From Sarocladium kiliense (taxonomy: Eukaryota; Ascomycota; Sordariomycetes; Hypocreales; Sarocladiaceae), in contig JAUZTG010000041.1 of assembly GCA_030734395.1 (NCBI GenBank), positions 1,860,001-1,924,000 of the forward strand: a stretch of 64,000 nucleotides of DNA, in the 5' to 3' direction. Position numbers and translations under genes: made by a program. The notes beneath the pieces were generated by a model. That model ran no database searches and had not been told where the DNA came from. It saw only the letters and a program-made list of their open reading frames with translations. Shown piece after piece: positions 1 through 12,918 of this stretch. Within the stretch, counting starts at the first letter, position 1; the number at the start of each line of letters is the position of its first letter.

Positions 1-3000
1 TAATGGGTGCTACTTAAACCCCCAGAGGATATTCCAACATTCATTGAATGGTTCCCAGAGTTCTTTCAAGCTGGTTGTGTGAAACTGTTGATGATTCGCT
101 TCATTCATACACTGCCCATGCTCCGGCTTGATCTACTTTGAACATTGCTCTGGACCGGCGAATGGCCTTTGTACGACCTCCCTAGGGGCAGCCGAATCTC
201 CATGTGAAAAGGGTTATCTTGTTTAGAGATTGAGGCATTGACGATGAAGTCAAAGCAGATAAGCGATCCAAGTGCTCGATGGTGTCAAGGAGGTCGTTCT
301 TGTTCTGTCCTTAAGGGGGCCATAAGGCGAATGATCAGAACCTGCTCTAAGGCTGTTTTAATATTGTCAAAAAGGTGTGAAGTTGTAAGTGAAAGAGTCG
401 AGTATGCGAGAAAAGACATCATGCACTTGAGAGAATCAGATCAAAGACACGATGCGTGCCTATGCAGGGTCAAGAATTTGGTTTACGACTATTTCACTGC
501 TGTACCTGGGGCTGACGTACTGGACTGTCATACGACAGATTTAGCGTACTAAAAGACATACACTATGCTTGTGACACATGATTTGAGGATGAGGTTGCGA
601 AGGCTTACGATTGAGGTGCAAGTGTAGAGCACACGAGAAGTGAAAAACGCACTTCGGAGGGTGAACCGACCAAAAGCATCCCAGTTTAACCTGGAAAGAA
701 TACACGGAACCGTTCACCAAGGCAAACAAACGGTGAGGCAAGTTCTGGCAAGAGGTTCTATGATACATACTCGCCAAAGTCTAAGATTTCATCATACAGT
801 ACTTGCTGTGCAGCAACAGTGACCAACTTGATAAAATTGAGACAATATTGGCATCGAACACATGCTGTACAGTACATGTCAACAGCATATCGTTCCTCCC
901 ATCAATCCAGAATCCCGGGCATTGTATCCAACGTCGGCATACAAGGTCGACATACTCGCTTGCTCGTGTTCAAGCTGGTCCCCTATAAGGCCGCTGGGCG
1001 ATTCGCTTCCGTAACGCTGAACATTTGCGTCACTGAGTAAGTGGTCTTTCCAGTCCGGACAGGTCTCGCCAAGAGACTCATCAAAGATGATGAATGAATT
1101 GGGCGTGTGGAAGGGGGATGAGCTGGCCGTCCAGATCTAACAAAGGGATCCGAAGGCAGCATGTTAACACCGCAACCGACAAGAACCCATCATAGCCCCA
1201 AAAAGACGTATGGCAGAGTCACGTTTTGTCGCTGCTTTCTAGCCTAGCACTTAATTTCGGGTGGTCTCCTAATCGACCGTGAGTGAATATAAGTCCATCT
1301 CTACTCTAATGCTTGCCTCTTTCATTGTCAATGTTCCACATACGATGATTAGGGTATAGTCGTGGAAAATCCTATTCGTGCTTCAACTTCAAGTACTCAA
1401 TCATCTCAAATATCCAGTGGACATGCCATCAATGTAGCTACTTTGATGTTACCGGGCTTAATGTTATTTGCGAACAAAGGGGAATCCACAAAGGTAAGAT
1501 TATCCCCGTACCGTTCGTAACACTATCCTGTCAGGGGCAAAGGCAAGGACCCTGAGACGGATTTATTCCCGCCACTGACTGCCTGGGCTCTGTTCCATGC
1601 ATGTGTCCGTCTCCTCAGAGCGGTATTTGGCAAATTAGCTGCTGCCGGTTCTCTGCTTGCGGTCTGATATACCCTGGAAACCCGAGGGTCGTAGTGTTAT
1701 CGAACGGTAGTTTTACTTGAGAATGTGTACCTGCCAGTGAGATCCTTCTTCACACACATGTACATTTTCAACTTTCAGAGCCCCTCGTCTATTGTCCGGG
1801 AGTCCCCCTGATCCTGCACCTGTATTCTGGCGCGCCGTCGGGATACTGAAGGTGGCCGACAAAGGCCGCTCAGGGGAAAGTGGCTTTCATACTTTGAACT
1901 AGTAACGAGGTAATCTACTGTGTGCATTCCGGCACGGCAGGACTAAGCCTCTTCTGAGGGATGATCTGTTTGTCTCGTGGGACCAGCTGGGGCTGGCTCC
2001 AACCTCCAAAGGGGGGGGGGGGGGGGCATATTGCACTGCCTCCGCCTGGTGCTCACTGCCGTCTAAGCGAAGGGTCGGCATGTTACCGATTAAGCGACCT
2101 TGGGATTTACAAAATGACGAAGAATCAGCTTCGGGCTCGGATTGTCCTACGTCTCCGTGTCTCTGTGATATATACACCGGAAAGGAATCACCTCGTCAGA
2201 GGCCCTTCTGATACCAGGCAATGCCTTCAGCTAGAGGAGGCTGTGTGTGGCAAACAGGGTCCACATGGAACACTGAAGTCGCTCCGCCCTCACGAATCCA
2301 CGACAAGGCAGCGTCTCCTATCACATGTGAAAAAAAAGAAACCACGCTGTTGGCGAGTCATCCCTCAAACGAAGGGAATTTCATTTCAATGCTGTTTACC
2401 GCGATAACCACGCCGGTGTTGTCGCAGATCCTATCGTCGCTGGGCCCCAGAGTCGCAACGGTTGACCCACGTGGACGAGCAACGGCGTCGCATACGATGG
2501 AGTCGTTTGAGCCGTGCAATCTAAGTGGAAATCCCATCAGACTACGTGACGAGGTCATGTGCGCCGATGAATGGCGGTCAAAGGCGTCAAGGAGTCGTCG
2601 CGGTGGAAACGATGGCTCCAGGCGAACTGAGCGCCGTCTTGGGCTGTAGTTTCTGTCAGGTCAATAGGTGTGGCCTGTAACAAGCAGCGAGGCGATTCCG
2701 AATCCGTGTAAATGTGACCATGAACTACTGTAGGGGTGTTGGTGGCCAATACATGGCCTCTCTCTGGGTCGCTTCTTACGACTCGGCTGGGAACAGTGGG
2801 CGAAACATCGTCATGGCCGTTCCACCAGGGCGAGGGCAGTGCATGGACGCTTCGAGGACAAGGTGAGAGCGGAATTCATCATTCTGAGTAGTGGCCGTCA
2901 GCAGACCCTTCACCCGATCAAGACTGCGCCTCTGCGTCTATTGGATGATTCGCAGAGCGGCGGCACGGAGAGAAGCGAAACGGAGCAGCGGGGATCATCC

Positions 3001-4015
3001 CAATTCGCCGCCCGTGCAGTTAGTTGATCTTCGGTACTTACCGTTTCGCTACTAGATGCGTAGGATGGGCAAGTATTTCGCTTGGTGAGCCCACACCGGA
3101 GCCGGAGAGTTGTCAGCCAAGGTACGCCCCGTTCATCACTGCCGCCTTGACTTTTTTTTTCCTTCTTCGCATGATGAACAGCTGCGGCGGTGCGATGATG
3201 TCCCAGGGCGATCGTCTTGGGGGCCTTTTGCGTTCAAACGCCTGAGTGCAGTCTAGCGAGTGGTTAACCTTAACGCTGTTAGTCTTCGGGCTAGCCAGCA
3301 ATGCCTCTTGCACATCGTTCACAGCAATGCCCTATGACACTTGTGCAAGCTCTGGTGTGAATGCAATGCGTGCTCTCGCCAATGAGGCTGTTTTCTCCGA
3401 CGGAGACTGTGAGCTGAGGTGGCCTGGAGGACCCTTCTTGCGTGGAGATGAGCCAGGGGAATGGATGGATGGTTGGTAATAATGGGCAAAACCCATGAGG
3501 CGGAGTCCAGTGGCTCTCGGTAGTTCGGTGATGATCGAAATTCCCCTGACTGACTGACTGGAATATGTGCTCCTCCTTGGAATAGTATTTGAAGTTTGGC
3601 TGGCGCTGGAGCTGTGGCCCATCGCATCCCCATCCCACGTTGTCTTATCTCCCGCCCTGCTTCGCTGCCGACTTGGCCTACAAGCTAAGCTAAGCTACCC
3701 ATACGCGTGTCTGTCTGCACCTTTCGACCACCAGCAATTTACTCTCTGTCTTCTGGTCGTCTGTCATTTCCTGTCTCTACAGTTCCTGTATTGACCTCTT
3801 GTCCTAGTCCTCAACTTCTTCTTCACGCTTCTTGACTTCATTCACCAGCAACAATCCTCTTATCTGCTCTCTCTCTCAGCTGCGTCGGCTTACATGCGCT
3901 TCGAATCGGCCCCCACACAACCACAACACCCGTTATCGTTGCTCTGCGAAACTTATCTCGCATCTTTGCATCATTTATCCTTCCCCCGATGTTCCCTCGG
4001 CTCGAGCTATAGATC
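1..4015. other. Intergenic, no supported gene
   Basis: Six-frame reading finds only short overlapping ORFs with no recognisable domain and no run of exons joined by good splice signals. Visible simple features are a run of 16 G at 2011-2026, a CTGA tetranucleotide repeat near 3546-3560 and three AGCTA repeats near 3683-3699. Roughly the last 400 bases are pyrimidine-rich and probably form the promoter and 5' leader of the glycosyltransferase gene that begins at 4016. Confidence 0.6.
2011..2026. repeat. Run of 16 G
   Basis: Sixteen consecutive G in otherwise ordinary intergenic sequence. Possibly misread in length. It might form a G-quadruplex-like structure in single-stranded DNA, which is speculation. 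Confidence 0.8.
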
Positions 4016-6399
4016 ATGTCGTTTCTGAATTGGTGGACGCAGCGGGCGGGCGCTATGAGCATCTTCTGGCTCCTCGCCCTGTCCTACTATGTCATTTCCA
4101 GAGAGGCTGCTGGTCCTCAGACTCAGCAACCAGCAGCACCATCAGAGATAAGCGATAATCCCGATAGTACTTCTTCGCAAGGGCAGAGTCCAGATGCAAC
4201 GTCGATCCAGGAATCTGGTGCCGGCCTTTGGACATTCATCTTCGCCTACTACTCGCTCTTCATCCACATTCTCGTCACCTTCTTCCCACTCCGGGCTTGC
4301 TGGACTGTGTGGCAACTCACAACCACCCTCAAGAAGGCTTCTCGAGCTGCAGCCGTGGAAGAATGGAATTCAATCCGCAAGTCTCCAGTCAAGCTTCAAA
4401 GCGAAGGCGACTCATCACAGTCAAGCGACGAGACCTTGACAGTCGGGAGCCGACCCAGCTCATCATGGTCAGATGACACTGTGGACATTGAGCTTAATAC
4501 TTACGCCGATGGCGAAGCTGCGGAGGAGGGATCAGTCGTTCATGCTATTGTCATTCCGAACTACAAAGAGGAGGTCGATGTCCTCAGAGAAACGCTGGAT
4601 GTTCTCGCTTCGCATCCACGAGCACGGACATGCTACGATGTAAGTACCAGAACCCGAGCCATCCGGCGCAAATCTCTTCTTAGTATTTGCCGTGGTGTTG
4701 AGTCCTACGATGTCGCTATACCTCTGCAACAGTACATAAGTTTTGTTTTGTTTCTAGAACATGTGGCTAACATTTGTCGCTCCCAGGTGTATCTTGGAAT
4801 GGAAGAGCGCGAAGCAGAGGGCGCTGCAAAGGCACTTGGTTTGATCCAACAATTTGTCAAGAAGTTCCGCTCCATTGATTTCACGTCGCATCCAGGCGAC
4901 ATTCCCGGCGAAGCCGCTGGCAAGGGCAGCAACTTGGCGTGGGCTGCACGGAAGCTGAGTGCCAAGTACGGTATGAGACAGCGCCGTGATGTGATTATCA
5001 CGGGAATTGATGGTAAGTTTCTTCATTCAATGAATTTCATACTCTCCAATGCATGTTTACGTTTCTCTTGGAATTTTCCTCTCTGAAAGACGCACACAAG
5101 CACACTGGTTATTGTCAATGAGCAGTGCTCGTCGTCATGAACCACCGTGCCAAGTGCCGCCAATAAGCCTGGAGCCTCTGCCGAGCCTGGAGCTCTTATC
5201 TTTCAAGATGCGAATATGAGCTGATAAGCATTTCGTGATCAATAGCCGACAGTCACCTTTCATCGAAATATTTCTCAACAATCGCCGCCTTGCATCTGGC
5301 TGAGCCAGACACAGCCCAAACTACCCTCTACTCCGCGCCCGTCGTCTTCGATCGCAATGCGCACCAGGTGACAGGTCTCGTCCGCGTTGCGGATATCCTC
5401 TGGTGTGCTGCCGGCATGTCCGGTCTGTACCGCGGCTCTTCAATTGCTCCGCCGACTTCTGTGTATTCGATTCCACTTGAACTGGTTGACCGTGTTGGCG
5501 GCTGGGACTGTGATGGAGAGGCTATTGGTGAGGATTTGCACATGTACATCAAGTGCTTCTTCGCCCTCAATGGGAATCTCACCTGCAAAGTCGTCCCAAG
5601 CCCTATCAGTTCAAGCAATGTGTCAGGTGGATGCGGTGGTGGCATCCGTGGCAGCTTGTCGGATGTACGTGCCCGTTACAAGCAGGCTCTACGACACATG
5701 TGGGGGGCTCTCGACACGGGCTTTGCTATTCGCAAGGGTGTTGAGATGTGGCGAGAGAGGAAGAGGACTATGAGAGCTTATAGACCTCTCCACAGATATC
5801 ACGGCGATGCTGCGGCTGACCTGGTCATGCCAGAGACCACCCCAATTGTGGCCGATGGTCTTCTTGAGCCAGTTGACAGCGGCATCTTCGCTGAGGTCAC
5901 ACATGTCCTCGTGGAGGAGCCACATTTGGAGCACATCTTCTACCTCTACCTGCGGCTCTTCGAGGCGCATTTCCTCCCAGTTCACATGGCCATCCTCGTC
6001 TTCGCATCAGCCGCCTACATCTGGGTCATGGACGGCCGAGAAGATCCCAACAACCTCATGTGGACGTTCTGGTGGTCCAAAATCCTCCGAACCAGCGGTT
6101 TCATGATGATCGGCTGCTTTATGTTCCTCTACGAGAGCTATCACCGCGTTTGCGTTACCGCCCGTCAGAAAGAGATGACCAAGGCTGGGCTCGCTGAGGG
6201 CATGTGCTTCTCATACCGCAGCTTCAGGAAGAACATCGTCGACTACATCCTCATCCCAATCGTCGCTCCGCTCTATGGCACAATTCCAAGCTTTCAGGCA
6301 GAGATGGCGCATCTGTGGACGACTGATCTTGTGTACACGGTCAGCAAGAAGGCCAGTCGCCAGCGATCTCGGTCCATCGATGCCGCGGAAATGGCATAA
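4016..6399 (+). CDS. Family-2 membrane glycosyltransferase
   Basis: Predicted integral-membrane glycosyltransferase that would add sugars from a nucleotide donor to a polysaccharide or lipid acceptor; the substrate cannot be read from sequence. I join exons 4016-4639, 4787-5012 and 5246-6399, giving 667 aa. The last join recreates the DADSH (DxD-type) motif near residue 283. The rest of the GT2 core follows: a GEDLHMY motif near residue 380 (catalytic acid region) and a QALRHMW stretch near 430, the counterpart of the QxxRW motif of processive enzymes. Hydrophobic helices lie at the N terminus (near residues 13-32 and 70-97) and several lie after residue 520, so the catalytic domain is held between membrane segments. 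Intron 1 (147 nt) is a multiple of three and has no stop, so retention would insert 49 residues. A start at 4055 is also possible. The family call is firm; the acceptor is unknown. Confidence 0.85.
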
Positions 6400-7445
6400 G
6401 ATCTTTTTTCTATACAAAATTGGTCATATACGACACTGGAAGCTATATCTTGGTGTCTTTATAATACTTTCGGCGTGATTTCACTCGCCCGAGACCGGAG
6501 TTGGGGCACGCTTAATACCCTGAGTGAGTGTCAGCAGCTGGTCTACCTCACACTCGCTTTGCAATGACGTTTTGATACCACACTCGCTTCATGGAGTTTT
6601 GATAAAAATCATACGCGAGAAGAGATGGAAAGAAGAATCCCTCATGATGAAGGAGGGAGCGTATACAGGTTGGAGAGAGTGAGGCTCATGTGGTAATTAA
6701 GATGTATGGGCACCAGAGCTGCGGCATTGCCATATCTAGAAACATGGTAACCATTAATCCCTAATTCAATAATACAAGCTCGATCAAATCACTCAAGCTC
6801 GATCTTGCACCACTCTGTGAGCGCTGCAGGAACATAAGCGGACATGTCACCTTGCCGTAGTGAGCGCCTCCAGACAGTGAACTGTGTGGCCAAACGTGGC
6901 TGCGCGGCCCAACAGTGAATCCCAGGGAAGAACCCCTGGCAGAAAGGCTGTTCCTGCGCGGCCGAAGCTTATGGAAGCCTCCTACATAGTTCCACGACAG
7001 CAGCATCACAGTCCAGACCAATGCAGCGAGCGAGCAGAGAAAGAATTGGTCCCTTGAAGGAGCTAACTTTAGCGTGGTGCAGAGGCGTTCCACAGTGACG
7101 AGGTGCCTGTGGAGCTGCCTCCAGAGCCGTTGCTGAGACAGCGGTGGCCCATCCCTGATAAGCCCCTTATCGTGGCCGCTCATTGGCCGGTTGCCTCCAA
7201 AGCGGGGGCGCTGGGTCGCTGGCGGAAAAAAAGTGAAAAGTGCAGAAGATGCAAAAGATCGTCTTCGTCTGCGGTCGCTGCCTCGCCTCCAACCTCAACC
7301 CACCTCTTCTTCCCCAACCCTTCCTCCCAACTCCTCACTTCCATCCTTTTTCTCTACCTTTGGCACGCTTCGCTGAGACTTGCTGCCAACATACTTTCTC
7401 GAATACCCTACCCTTCTACCCGACACAATCCGCAACACCGTAAGC
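6400..7445. other. Intergenic between glycosyltransferase and FKBP gene
   Basis: No gene seen. The first part is the likely 3' region of the glycosyltransferase. The last 200 bases are pyrimidine-rich and look like the 5' leader of the FKBP gene. An imperfect direct repeat (CACACTCGCTT followed by TTTTGATA) occurs twice near 6550-6605. Confidence 0.5.
7157..7171. promoter_or_regulatory. Palindromic paired GATA site
   Basis: The 15-base sequence is GATAAG, CCC, CTTATC: two GATA-factor consensus sites in perfect inverted orientation with a 3-base spacer. It lies about 275 bases upstream of the FKBP start, with an ATTGG (reverse CCAAT) box about 20 bases further on. GATA factors in fungi bind HGATAR; the regulatory role here is inference. 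Confidence 0.35.
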
Positions 7446-9096
7446 ATGTCTGCCGTTCCCGGTCCCGTCTACGGCCTCGAGGTCCCGCCTGGCGAGATCC
7501 TCATCCCCGCCGGCATGGAGATTCCCGCTTCTGTAAGTTCTTTCCCACGATCATGGCGAAGGCCAATTGGCTTTGACTGGACCCTGCGTCCGAGGATCGC
7601 CAATTGCGCGGTCGCAAATGATACGCCCGCCTTGCACGTCGTGAAGCCAAGCTAACATGCGATATTCAGTTCCGCATCACAATGGCTGCGGTCGATCCTA
7701 CCCAGGAGCCCGAGGTCGATGCCGATGGCAACGCTCCCAGCGTTCCCCGCTCTACCCTTCGTCTCATCAAGCGCGCTTTCCCCGATATTGATGATGAAGA
7801 TGACGAGGTTGACGAGGAGTACATGAGGGCGCTTATGGGCGAGTCTGATTCTGAGGATGATGACGAGGATGAGGAGGCCAACGGCGGCCCAAGCGACCCC
7901 GCCAAGTCCAAGAAGGGCAAGCAGGAGGCTGCCCTCAAGAAGCTTCTCGAGGCTGCAGCTGCAGCTGAGGAAAGCGACGATGATGAGGATATGGAGGATG
8001 CTAAGCCCAATGGCGTCAAGAAGGGCAAGGGCAAGGCCCTCGATGAGGACGATGAGGACGACGAGGATGACAGCGACGAGGACGATGACTCCGATGGTGG
8101 TGACCTCGAGAACTTCGTCATTTGCACCCTTGACACCGAGAGGGTAGGCTTTTCAAACCCGTTCACGCCTGAGAACCACTTGCGCTGACCGATCTCCACA
8201 GAACTACCAGCAGCCCCTTGATATTACCGTCAACCACGGCGAGAAGGTCTTCTTCGTCGTCACCGGCTCCCACACCGTCTACCTCACTGGCAACTACATC
8301 ATGGATGATGAGGAGGAGGACAGTGATGAGGACGACGAGGATTATGACCTCTCTCCCGATGAGCTCGAGTACGCCATGGGCGAGGGCTTGAGCGACGACG
8401 AGTCCGACGAGCTCGACGGTCTTGAGGACCCCCGTGTCACCGAAGTTGACTCCGAGGAGGAGGCCCCTAAGCTTGTCGAGACCAAGAAGGGCAAGAACAA
8501 GCGCGCCGCTGAGGATGCCGAGGCTCTCGACGACCTCATCGCCAAGGACGACTCCAAGCTCTCCAAGAAGCAGCAGAAGAAGCTGAAGAACAACAAGGGT
8601 GAGCCCGTTGCCGCGGAGGAGGCAAAGAAGTCCGATAAGAAGGTTCAGTTTGCCAAGAACCTCGAGCAGGGTCCCTCCGGCTCCGCTCAGACCAAGACCT
8701 CCGTCGGCGTCAAGGTCGTCCAGGGCGTCACCATCGACGACCGTACGATCGGCAAGGGCCGCACTGTCAAGAACGGCGATACCGTTGGTGTTCGCTACAT
8801 TGGCAAGCTCCAGAACGGCACCCAGTTTGACTGTAAGTTCAACTAGCCCCCATAGCCTGCGATGTTACACATGGCTAATACGTTTGACAGCCAACAAGAA
8901 GGGCAAGCCGTTCTCCTTCAAGGTCGGCAAGGGCCAGGTCATCAAGGGCTGGGATATTGGTGTTGTCGGCATGAGCATCGGTGGTGAGCGTCGCCTGACG
9001 ATCCCAGCTCACCTTGCCTACGGCTCTAAGGCGCTTCCCGGCATTCCCGGCAACAGCCAGCTGACCTTCGACGTCAAGCTCCTCGAGATCAAGTAA
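7446..9096 (+). CDS. FPR4: Nucleolar FKBP-type prolyl isomerase (Fpr3/Fpr4 family)
   Basis: Peptidyl-prolyl cis-trans isomerase and histone chaperone of the nucleolus. Exons 7446-7532, 7670-8143, 8202-8832 and 8891-9096 give 465 aa, usual for the family. Residues 1 to about 45 and about 150-215 form the N-terminal nucleoplasmin-like part (starting MSAVPGPVYGLEV). Between and after these are long Asp/Glu tracts, then Lys-rich stretches (KSKKGKQEA, SKKQQKKLK) that would serve as nuclear or nucleolar targeting. The last 110 residues are the FKBP fold, with VRYIGKL, FDSNK, KVGKGQVIKGWD and the AYG...IP loop, so the drug-binding and catalytic aromatic residues are present. In yeast Fpr4 this family acts on histone H3 prolines and binds histones through the acidic region. 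All introns have consensus borders, and the reading frame is continuous. Confidence 0.93.
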
Positions 9097-10015
9097 ACGC
9101 GAAAAAGAGCGGAACTCTTGTTCGACACGATGAGCTTCGGGGCCCCCTGGTCGACTTGTAGAATATGGCGGTTCACCGGATACGGACCGGTGTGATGATC
9201 ATTGGAGACTATGCGACCCTCTCACATCGTCATCTGGTGTCTTTTGATTTACCTTTCTTTTGTCGACTTTGGGAGTTTTCTTTGCAATTTCTTGTTTGCT
9301 TTGATTCCTGCCTTTGGATTCCATGCGATCATGAGCCTTAGACCTGCGCTACATGCGGATGATGACGGGAGACACAGTCTTCCTCAACCCTCTTAGGGCA
9401 AAGGTCCAGTGCATTGGGCCAAATTGTTCCCAGCAGGGATGATGAGGCGAGGACATCGTTGGCATGGTATGGCGTATATAAAAGTTCAGGACAGGGTTTT
9501 TGTGGGGGAGCAGATGCTCTCTGAGATAGATGGCTTAAGATTTGCTTGCGCCATGATGGTGGGGGATGTGTTGGTGATTATGCAGGAACGAACACCTCAA
9601 TACCAACTCCTTTTCACATTATAATCCCTGCCCTTGGTGGTTGAGTCTCGGTCATCCGGGAGGAACGGTGGACCATGGCTCTTGGTGATTTGTGTCTGAT
9701 GGCAAGCGTTGTGCACGTGTGAACTCACCACTTCAGTCCGCACCTGCGGATGAGGCAGGCACATTGTAATGACGATGGGGACTTTCGTCTCGGGCTCACG
9801 CTGCTTCATTGTGTATTCGTCATCGTTGCTGGACTGCCCATCAGCGATTTAGGGCAGACGGACAACACTTCACTCGTTCAACATCTATACAAGCATCATC
9901 GATTTGCCGTAACGCGTCTATAGCAAGGCTCCAGTTGTCCTTTCGATTTGTTTACTCCTGGCCTCAGCAGGCTGACATTGATCGTCTTCGCTGCCCATTG
10001 TCACATCCGAAGAAG
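9097..10015. other. Intergenic before the kinase gene
   Basis: Contains the 3' end of the FKBP transcript and the promoter of the kinase locus. No conserved ORF, RNA gene or repeat was recognised. Confidence 0.5.
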
Positions 10016-12758
10016 ATGCAGCCTGGACCTTTGCCTGAGGGAGGTGTACCTCTGGTACGCGCCAACAAGCCAGCCTTGGTCGTCAACAGGACATCATCTA
10101 GTGGCGAAGTATCGCCACTGGAAGACCAGGAGAATATGGAGGAAGTATTGAAGCTCCGTCGTCCAACGTCGAATGTCTGGTCAGAAATCCGTGGCGCAAT
10201 TCGAGCCATCGGAAGGAGCAGTCGTGCAGGTCTGGGATCTGGTCGAAATGTCAACCAATTGTTTCAAGACTGACCAAGGTGATGTAACAGACTCCGAAGC
10301 ATCGACCATCCAGAATGCCGACGATTTGACGCGATCTGCTTCGAGCAAAGGCAAGGGTGTTTTGGGGCAGCGTAAGCCTGAAAGTGGCCTCGGTCAGCGC
10401 TCTTTAAGACGGAAGGTCAAAAGTTCCAGGCAGCTTGTCCAGAAGATATGTCAGAACCATCTGGGCGCTACTTCAAACAACAGTGTCTTGTTGAGGAGCG
10501 ACGCCGACCAACGACGGGGCTCCGTCCAAGGTCTGGTTCGCCACCATCCTCTCAGCTCTGATGGCTATTCTAGTGATTCGTCCACTGCTACAGATAGCAG
10601 CAGCAAGGGCACGGATGCTGCGGACGATTCTACCAGGAAGACTTCCCTTGATTCTCGCTTCACTTTGGTTCCCGCCGACCATCCGAAGAGGCGGAACAGC
10701 CGCCGACATCCATGGACACGATCCAGCCCCGAAGGGGGTGCTTTAGGCACCATCGAAGAAGCTGCCATGGATTCCACCCGCCCTTCTATCCTCACTGTGG
10801 AGAGGACAGCAGCAGCCAAGGTCTACATCGAGACGGCCTTTCATGAAAAGATGAACAAGCCTGATGCTCGCGATACTCGGCGGCAACTTTTGGAGTCTCA
10901 ACTCTACTTCAGCCCGCACCTCGACATGGAGCAAAAAGACGCCGTCCGGCGCTCGTACCACAAACAAGAAACTCATCACTTGCGTGAGCTGCGTGTGCTG
11001 AAGGTACAAAGCCAGGCTGCTAGGAGATGCCGCTCTACCGGTCCTTATTCTGAAAACTACGAGCCTCTGAAAGTTCTTGGAAAAGGGAGTTTCGGTGTGG
11101 TGAGGCTGGTCAGAGAAAGGTCTGCTCCCGATCACAGCCATGGTCATGGGCACGATCAACACCATTCGCGTCAAGGAGTGTATGCTATGAAGGTCATTCG
11201 CAAATCAGACATGCTTCGCAGCAGCCAGGAAGGACATTTGCGTGCAGAGCGAGATTTCCTCGTTGCTTCTGAGGGCTCGCAATAGTAAGTGTCTCCCGAT
11301 TCGTTCATTGCACCCTATTCTAATGTTGTGAAGGGTTGTGCCGCTCGTTGCAAGTTTCCAGGATGCTTCTCATCTTTACTTGGTGATGGAGTACATGCCA
11401 GGGGGCGACTTCCTCGGCCTTTTGATCAGGGAGAACGTACTTCACGAAGCCGTCGCTCGCTTCTACATCGCTGAGATGATCCTTGCCGTTGAGGAAGCTC
11501 ATCGCCTGAAGTTCATTCACCGTGACATCAAGCCAGACAATTTCCTGATCTCGGCTTCCGGCCATCTCAAGATCTCCGATTTCGGGTTGGCCTTCGACGG
11601 ACACTGGTCCCACGATGCTTCGTACTACAGCTGCCATCGATACTCCCTCCTCCGAAAGCTGGGCATTAACGTCGATGGAGATGAGACAGATCAGAAGGAG
11701 AGTCGCAATATTCACACACAGCTGAAATGGGCTCAAACCCTGATGACTGGTCTCGAAAGGCACGAGAAAAAGAGCAAGTCGAAGGAGGGAGACCTCCAGG
11801 CTCTCATTGACTGGCGCAACCGATGTGGAATACGAGTGGCTGCCAACTCAGTGGTAGGCACCAGTCAGTACATGGCTCCCGAGGTGGTCCAGGGGCTCAA
11901 GTATGATGGGAGATGTGACTAGTGGAGTATCGGCATCATCTTGTACGAATGCCTATATGGTCATACTCCCTTTCTTGCTGAGGAAGGCCGACAGCAGACA
12001 AAGCAGAATATCTTGGTAAGTTAACGTTGCTCATTCCAAGCCTGCAGCTTTGCTGACGCTGTGAGCAGGATCACAAGAGCCGGTTCTACTTTCCTCAGCG
12101 CCCAATGGCCAGTGACAAGTGTCGCGACCTCATATATCGGCTGATACAGGACAAGGAGACGAGACTATGCTCCAAGAGATATCAGATGAAAGATCGTGGT
12201 CAACTGGACTCGGGGCGGAACACCGACTTCTTCGGCCGATACGTGTTTGCAGACGACGCGGAGGACATCAGAGCCCACAGATGGTTCAAAAACGTGCCGT
12301 GGGACCATTTACACACCCTCAGTCCCCCATTCATCCCTCGAATCGACAGCGTGGAAGACACGCACTATTTCGATGAGTCGGAGCCAATCGAGGACTGGTC
12401 AGAATCGACACCCTCACCGAGTGGACTTTCCCCTGACGATGTCAAAACGATCCTCTGCGATTTTCGGGAAGCAGTCCAGATTATGGCCATGCAACTGGTG
12501 GCGACCCCGTACGACTCAGCTAAGCTTCGCACCATTGACCAACAGATTGATGCCATTGCCGCCTTGGCTACTGAGGAGAAGGAAGTTCTCAAGCACTTCG
12601 TAAGGCTATACGGACGTAAGGAAAGGAAGCGTCCGAGAGACCGTCTCCTTCGCGACGAGAAGACGAAGAATATTGTAATGGAAGTGAGAAAGAAGACGGC
12701 GTTTCTCGGGTATGCCTGGCGCAGGATGAGACCTGAAGGATACACAACGTCAATTTGA
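10016..12758 (+). pseudogene. NDR/AGC Ser/Thr protein kinase with two nonsense codons
   Basis: Model: exons 10016-10229, 10291-11284, 11334-12015 and 12069-12758, equivalent to about 859 codons. After a disordered N-terminal region the kinase landmarks appear in order: GKGSFG glycine loop, YAMKVI lysine, HRDIKPDN catalytic loop, ISDFGLA and MAPEV, with the long pre-APE insertion of fungal NDR-type kinases. Two stops break it. The codon spanning the 11285-11333 intron reads TA|G where the family has the Trp of SRWVVPL. At 11920-11922 a TAG sits where the Trp of DWWSIG is expected; the frame continues perfectly through WSIGIILYECLYG to the C-terminal extension. Both are TGG-to-TAG changes. If real, the first stop ends the protein before most of the kinase core. 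The first intron (10230-10290) has a weak GTCTGG donor and was chosen because it restores frame. A pseudogene, a strain-specific lesion or two base errors are all possible. Confidence 0.6.
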
Positions 12759-12918
12759 GCAGATGGGAGATGAAGGGGAGGCGGTAGTGCAAGTCGGTCT
12801 CTGGGCAGTGATTATACGTATACTTAGACAGCATGACTATTAATTAACATTACATGTATATGTACGGTACAGGAGGCGGACATAGCCCGAATATTAGGAG
12901 TCGTGGCTAAGAGCCGCC

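Noticed and set aside
10173..10290. Frameshift near the N terminus of the kinase
   Set aside because: An intron at 10230-10290 (CAG|GTCTGG ... CTGAC ... ACAG) restores the frame, so no frameshift needs to be assumed, though the donor is weak.
11920..11922. TAG decoded as tryptophan
   Set aside because: Tryptophan is coded by TGG elsewhere in this gene and in every other gene in the window, and other genes end at TAG normally.
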